Below, in pieces: positions 60,709-64,000 of a stretch of 64,000 bases of DNA. The position numbers were made by a program, and so were the translations under genes. The stretch covers positions 372,001 to 436,000 of the forward strand of contig NZ_JACRUI010000003.1 in NCBI RefSeq assembly GCF_014305095.1, read 5' to 3'. This DNA comes from Flavobacterium kayseriense. GTDB lineage: Bacteria > Bacteroidota > Bacteroidia > Flavobacteriales > Flavobacteriaceae. The first letter of the stretch is position 1. Each line of letters opens with the position of its first letter. A model generated the notes under the pieces. That model saw nothing but the letters and a program-made list of their open reading frames with translations. It was not told the origin of the DNA and did no database searches.

Positions 60709-61257
60709 CTAAGCCATATCTTGATACATCTTAAGCAGTTGACTAACGGAATTCCAGTTTCGGATTGTAGCGGTTACATTTAGTTTTTTCTCAATGTATT
60801 TTTGATCTAATCTTGTTTTCCCTGCACCAACTGCATATTTAATAAATATTTTATTAGCGTCAATACTAGCTTCGTCAGGTTTAAATTGGCTAATTTTTAG
60901 ATCATTTATATTTTCTGAGCGAAGTTCTTTTGAGATAAAAGCAACGTATAATTTTTTATGATCGACCTCTTTTTCTTTTAAAAAAGGATTATTCACTAAA
61001 CAACTTTCCAAATGATTTTGACCAATTACAATAGTAGGAACATCATAACCAAATACTTTAAAGATTTCTTGTTTGATTTTGAATCCGACAGTCGCTGCAT
61101 CTTCTTCTTTACTTGTCACAAAAACATTTCCTGACTGAATATATGTTATTACATTTGTGAATCCCATATTCTCAAGCATTTTTTGTAAAGCATCCATTTT
61201 GATCATGTTGTGACCAGATACATTTATTCCTCGCAGTAAAGCCAAATGAGTTGTCAT
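60709..61257 (-). CDS. DUF1697-family protein
   Basis: Protein of 182 aa. It begins with the family signature ALLRGINVSGHN, continues with VITYIQSGNVFVTS, and ends with ATIRNWNSVSQLLKM; these are the conserved blocks of DUF1697. No catalytic function is established to my knowledge. It is cytoplasmic, monocistronic and lies between the M24 peptidase and a YhcH/YjgK-type gene. Confidence 0.88.
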   Translation of the reverse strand: MTTHLALLRGINVSGHNMIKMDALQKMLENMGFTNVITYIQSGNVFVTSKEEDAATVGFKIKQEIFKVFGYDVPTIVIGQNHLESCLVNNPFLKEKEVDHKKLYVAFISKELRSENINDLKISQFKPDEASIDANKIFIKYAVGAGKTRLDQKYIEKKLNVTATIRNWNSVSQLLKMYQDMA

Positions 61258-61376
61258 AATTTATATGTTTTTTTTTTCTATTATTTACCCAAAGGTATTC
61301 TCTTTCTATTGATAATCATAATCAGCACGAAGTGGCATCCAATTCTTCTCGTCGTAGCTACAACAAAAGCGGATTA

Positions 61377-61823
61377 CTAAATTTGTACTTTTACTACCAC
61401 TTTTTTAACCTTGGTTACATCACCAACTCGTATACAAGGGCGATGTAAATCATCTGGAAAAAACAAGGTAAACATGCCTGCTCCTACTTTAATATAAGAC
61501 GTTTCTCCCTCATAAAAAGTATAGTCTTTATCTACATCAAATGATTGAATTTTTTGATTTCCCTTTGTAGTAATACCCATCATCTCGGTTCCTTGAACCA
61601 TATATTGAATATCAATATATTTAGTATGTCCCTCAAGAAAACAATCCTTCTCGTCCTTTGTATCATATTCTTGAACAATAGCGAAAATTGCTTTACCATC
61701 GATTTCATATGTCCCTACTGCGATAGCTAATAAATCTGAGGTGTTGATAAAGTTAAAACCTGCAGCCAATCGTTCCGTAATATTGGCATACAGTCCATAA
61801 TTTTTAATTGAGTCTAAAACCAT
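61377..61823 (-). CDS. YhcH/YjgK/YiaL-family protein
   Basis: Protein of 148 aa with a cupin-like beta barrel. Conserved segments are EGHTKYIDIQYMVQGTEMM and FTLFFPDDLHRPCIRVGD, with His and Glu residues placed like a metal site. E. coli relatives (YiaL, YhcH) are linked to sugar or sialic acid catabolism, perhaps as anomerases. No sugar genes are adjacent here. Confidence 0.85.
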   Translation of the reverse strand: MVLDSIKNYGLYANITERLAAGFNFINTSDLLAIAVGTYEIDGKAIFAIVQEYDTKDEKDCFLEGHTKYIDIQYMVQGTEMMGITTKGNQKIQSFDVDKDYTFYEGETSYIKVGAGMFTLFFPDDLHRPCIRVGDVTKVKKVVVKVQI

Positions 61824-61990
61824 TTTTAATTTTTTTCGTTGTAATGCAAATATGAAAATTAAAATACATTGTTTTTCATTCTAATTATTTTTTTTCAAAA
61901 TTGAGTTAATTCTGAATTTCCTATTTACCTATTTAAAAACTATCTTCGTTCTTTGAATTTACTATCAAAATTATTCCCAATAAATTTAAA

Positions 61991-64000
61991 ATGTCAAACA
62001 ATCTTTTACTTACACCTATAGAATATTTGAAAGGCGTTGGACCCAATAGAGGTACATTGCTACGCAAAGAATTAGGAATACATAAGTACGGAGATTTATT
62101 AAATCTTTATCCCAATAGATACATTGATAGAACCCGATACTATAAAATAAACGAAATACAAAATAATGTTACCGAGGTTCAAATTATTGGAAAAATAATA
62201 AACATCAAAACGGTTGAATTTGGAAAAGGGAGAAAACGTCTTGTTGCTACTTTTGTAGATGACACGGGACAAATGGAACTTGTTTGGTTTCAAGGTCATA
62301 AATGGGTTCGTGAATCTTTAAAACTTAATGAAGTTCTTGTGATTTTTGGCAAATGTACGTCGTTCAACGGAATGTATAATATGGCGCATCCCGAAATAGA
62401 ATTGTTGGCTGAACATGAAAAAAGTCTCCGCTCTGCCATGCAAGCCGTGTATCCTTCTACGGAAACCCTAACCAATAGAGGTATTACAAATCGTGGTATT
62501 AATAAAATGATGCAGCAGTTGTTTCTAGAAACGCAAGCTTTGTTTATAGAAACCATCCCCGATTATTTATTACAGGAATTGAAGCTCATTCCTAAAAACA
62601 CTGCTTTATTTAATATTCATTTCCCCAAAAGTGCCGATGCCTTGGCGAAAGCTCAATTCCGACTTAAATTTGAAGAATTGTTTTTTATTCAATTACAATT
62701 GATAATGAAAAACAAGATTCAGAAACATAAAATTAAAGGACATCCTTTTGCAAAAGTGGGCGATTACTTTACTGATTTTTATCAAAATCACTTACCTTTT
62801 GAATTAACAGGAGCGCAAAAAAGAGTAATAAAAGAAATCCGAACGGATATGGGAAGCAACGCCCAAATGAATCGCTTGTTACAAGGAGACGTAGGTTCTG
62901 GAAAAACTATTGTAGCTTTTATGAGTATTTTATTGGCTATAGACAATGGTTTTCAGGCTTGCTTGATGGCTCCCACTGAAATTTTAGCAAATCAACACTT
63001 TATTGGACTTTCAGAATTAGCCAATAAATCAAACATAACTATTAAAATACTTACGGGCTCTACTAAAATAGCCGCTCGTAGAGTTTTACATGAAGAATTA
63101 GAAAACGGAACTTTACAAATACTAATTGGTACTCACGCCTTATTAGAGGATAAAGTCAAATTTAAAAACTTAGGATTAGCGGTTATCGATGAGCAGCATC
63201 GTTTTGGAGTAGAACAACGTTCTAAATTATGGAAAAAAAATACGATTCCGCCTCACGTATTAGTTATGACTGCCACTCCTATTCCGCGAACGCTTGCTAT
63301 GAGTTTATACGGCGATTTAGACATATCCGTAATTGATGAGCTACCTCCTGGTCGAAAACCCATACAAACAGTGCACCGCTTTGATAGCAATCGACTAAAA
63401 GTATGGAAATTTATTAGAGACGAAATTGCTATTGGTAGACAAATTTACATTGTCTACCCATTGATACAAGAATCAGAAAAAATGGATTTCAAAGACCTTA
63501 TGGATGGTTACGAAAGTATATCACGTGATTTCCCTTTACCACAATATGCCATTTCGATTTTACATGGTAAAATGAAGCCTGCAGAAAAAGATGCTGAGAT
63601 GAAACGATTCTCAGATGGAAAAACGAATATTATGGTCGCAACCACTGTAATCGAGGTAGGTGTCAATGTACCTAATGCCTCTGTTATGATCATTGAAAGT
63701 GCCGAACGTTTTGGACTTTCTCAACTACATCAATTGCGTGGTCGCGTAGGACGTGGCGCTGATCAAAGTTATTGTATCCTTATGACAAGTCACAAACTAA
63801 GTGCCGACAGCAAAACACGAATGGAAACGATGGTTAGTACCAATGATGGATTTGAAATCGCAGAGGTAGATTTAAAACTTCGAGGACCGGGAAATTTAAT
63901 GGGAACACAACAAAGCGGTGTATTAAATTTGCAAATAGCCGATATTGTCAAGGACAAAGATATTTTAGCCCTAGCGAGACACCATGCTTTAAAAATTTTG
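61991..64000 (+). CDS. recG: ATP-dependent DNA helicase RecG (3' end outside window)
   Basis: The frame opens with MSNNLLLTPIEYLKGVGPNR at 61991 and stays open for 670 codons to the window edge, so only the last 30 or so residues are missing. The N-terminal wedge/OB domain (1-250) is followed by a helicase core: Walker A QGDVGSGKT (298-306), MAPTEILANQH, the DEQH box DEQHRFGVEQR (Asp400), TATPIPRTLAMS, TTVIEVGVNVPNA and QLRGRVGRG. RecG remodels stalled replication forks and branched DNA. Confidence 0.96.
   Translation, partial: MSNNLLLTPIEYLKGVGPNRGTLLRKELGIHKYGDLLNLYPNRYIDRTRYYKINEIQNNVTEVQIIGKIINIKTVEFGKGRKRLVATFVDDTGQMELVWFQGHKWVRESLKLNEVLVIFGKCTSFNGMYNMAHPEIELLAEHEKSLRSAMQAVYPSTETLTNRGITNRGINKMMQQLFLETQALFIETIPDYLLQELKLIPKNTALFNIHFPKSADALAKAQFRLKFEELFFIQLQLIMKNKIQKHKIKGHPFAKVGDYFTDFYQNHLPFELTGAQKRVIKEIRTDMGSNAQMNRLLQGDVGSGKTIVAFMSILLAIDNGFQACLMAPTEILANQHFIGLSELANKSNITIKILTGSTKIAARRVLHEELENGTLQILIGTHALLEDKVKFKNLGLAVIDEQHRFGVEQRSKLWKKNTIPPHVLVMTATPIPRTLAMSLYGDLDISVIDELPPGRKPIQTVHRFDSNRLKVWKFIRDEIAIGRQIYIVYPLIQESEKMDFKDLMDGYESISRDFPLPQYAISILHGKMKPAEKDAEMKRFSDGKTNIMVATTVIEVGVNVPNASVMIIESAERFGLSQLHQLRGRVGRGADQSYCILMTSHKLSADSKTRMETMVSTNDGFEIAEVDLKLRGPGNLMGTQQSGVLNLQIADIVKDKDILALARHHALKIL

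Noticed and set aside
1..64000. CRISPR array, tRNA, rRNA, prophage or insertion sequence
   Set aside because: I saw no spaced direct repeats, cloverleaf genes, rRNA segments, integrase, transposase or phage structural genes on reading both strands.

Overview
The window is a low-GC chromosomal segment from a member of the Bacteroidota, almost certainly Flavobacterium or a close Flavobacteriaceae relative. The evidence is the promoter form (TAnnTTTG at -7, sometimes TTG or TTTG at -33), few Shine-Dalgarno sequences, the fused lpxC/fabZ gene, a PorX-type regulator of the type IX secretion system, SCxxx lipoproteins, and small flavobacterial membrane proteins such as the CAL67264 family. I see no rRNA, tRNA, CRISPR array, phage or transposase. 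The last gene, recG, runs off the right edge.

Layout. 0-5.1 kb: leftward operon thioredoxin - ApbE flavin transferase - DUF4266 lipoprotein - DUF3570 outer-membrane protein - OmpR-type response regulator - histidine kinase. TAAG boxes at 11-12 bp spacing lie in its divergent promoter and again past its end. 5.3-11.5 kb: LTA-synthase-like phosphotransferase, zinc phospholipase-like protein, VWA protein and fabG. 11.6-13.2 kb: an NhaC-type transporter behind a very compact SAM-I/SAM-IV-like riboswitch, so probably a methionine transporter. 13.2-21.5 kb: a GIY-YIG-like protein, sucD, and the lipid A cluster (lpxD paralogue, efp, lpxA, lpxC/fabZ, lpxD) with an HD hydrolase upstream.

21.7-27.9 kb: GbsR/MarR-like regulator plus a complete RND tripartite efflux pump. 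28-32.4 kb: chromate transporter, GyrI-like protein, M48 peptidase and a secreted protein. 32.4-36.7 kb is the accessory part: four same-strand orphan genes separated by related imperfect palindromes (a cassette-like array), a Bor/Iss-like lipoprotein with a structured leader, a 57-aa membrane protein and a GC-rich repeat.

36.7-64 kb is mainly housekeeping: porX, tsaE, alanine dehydrogenase, ung, MutS2 without a Smr domain, ettA, holA, a stand-alone HsdR-N-like nuclease with an apparently leaderless start, a glycosyltransferase, an OmpA-family lipoprotein, TsaC/Sua5, a UvrD/PcrA helicase, a TSUP permease, an M1 aminopeptidase, a GAF histidine kinase, an M24 aminopeptidase and recG.

The strongest candidates for new biology are the compact SAM riboswitch, the cassette-like palindrome array, the ApbE/DUF4266/DUF3570 redox operon with its own two-component system, and the structured RNA upstream of the Bor homologue.
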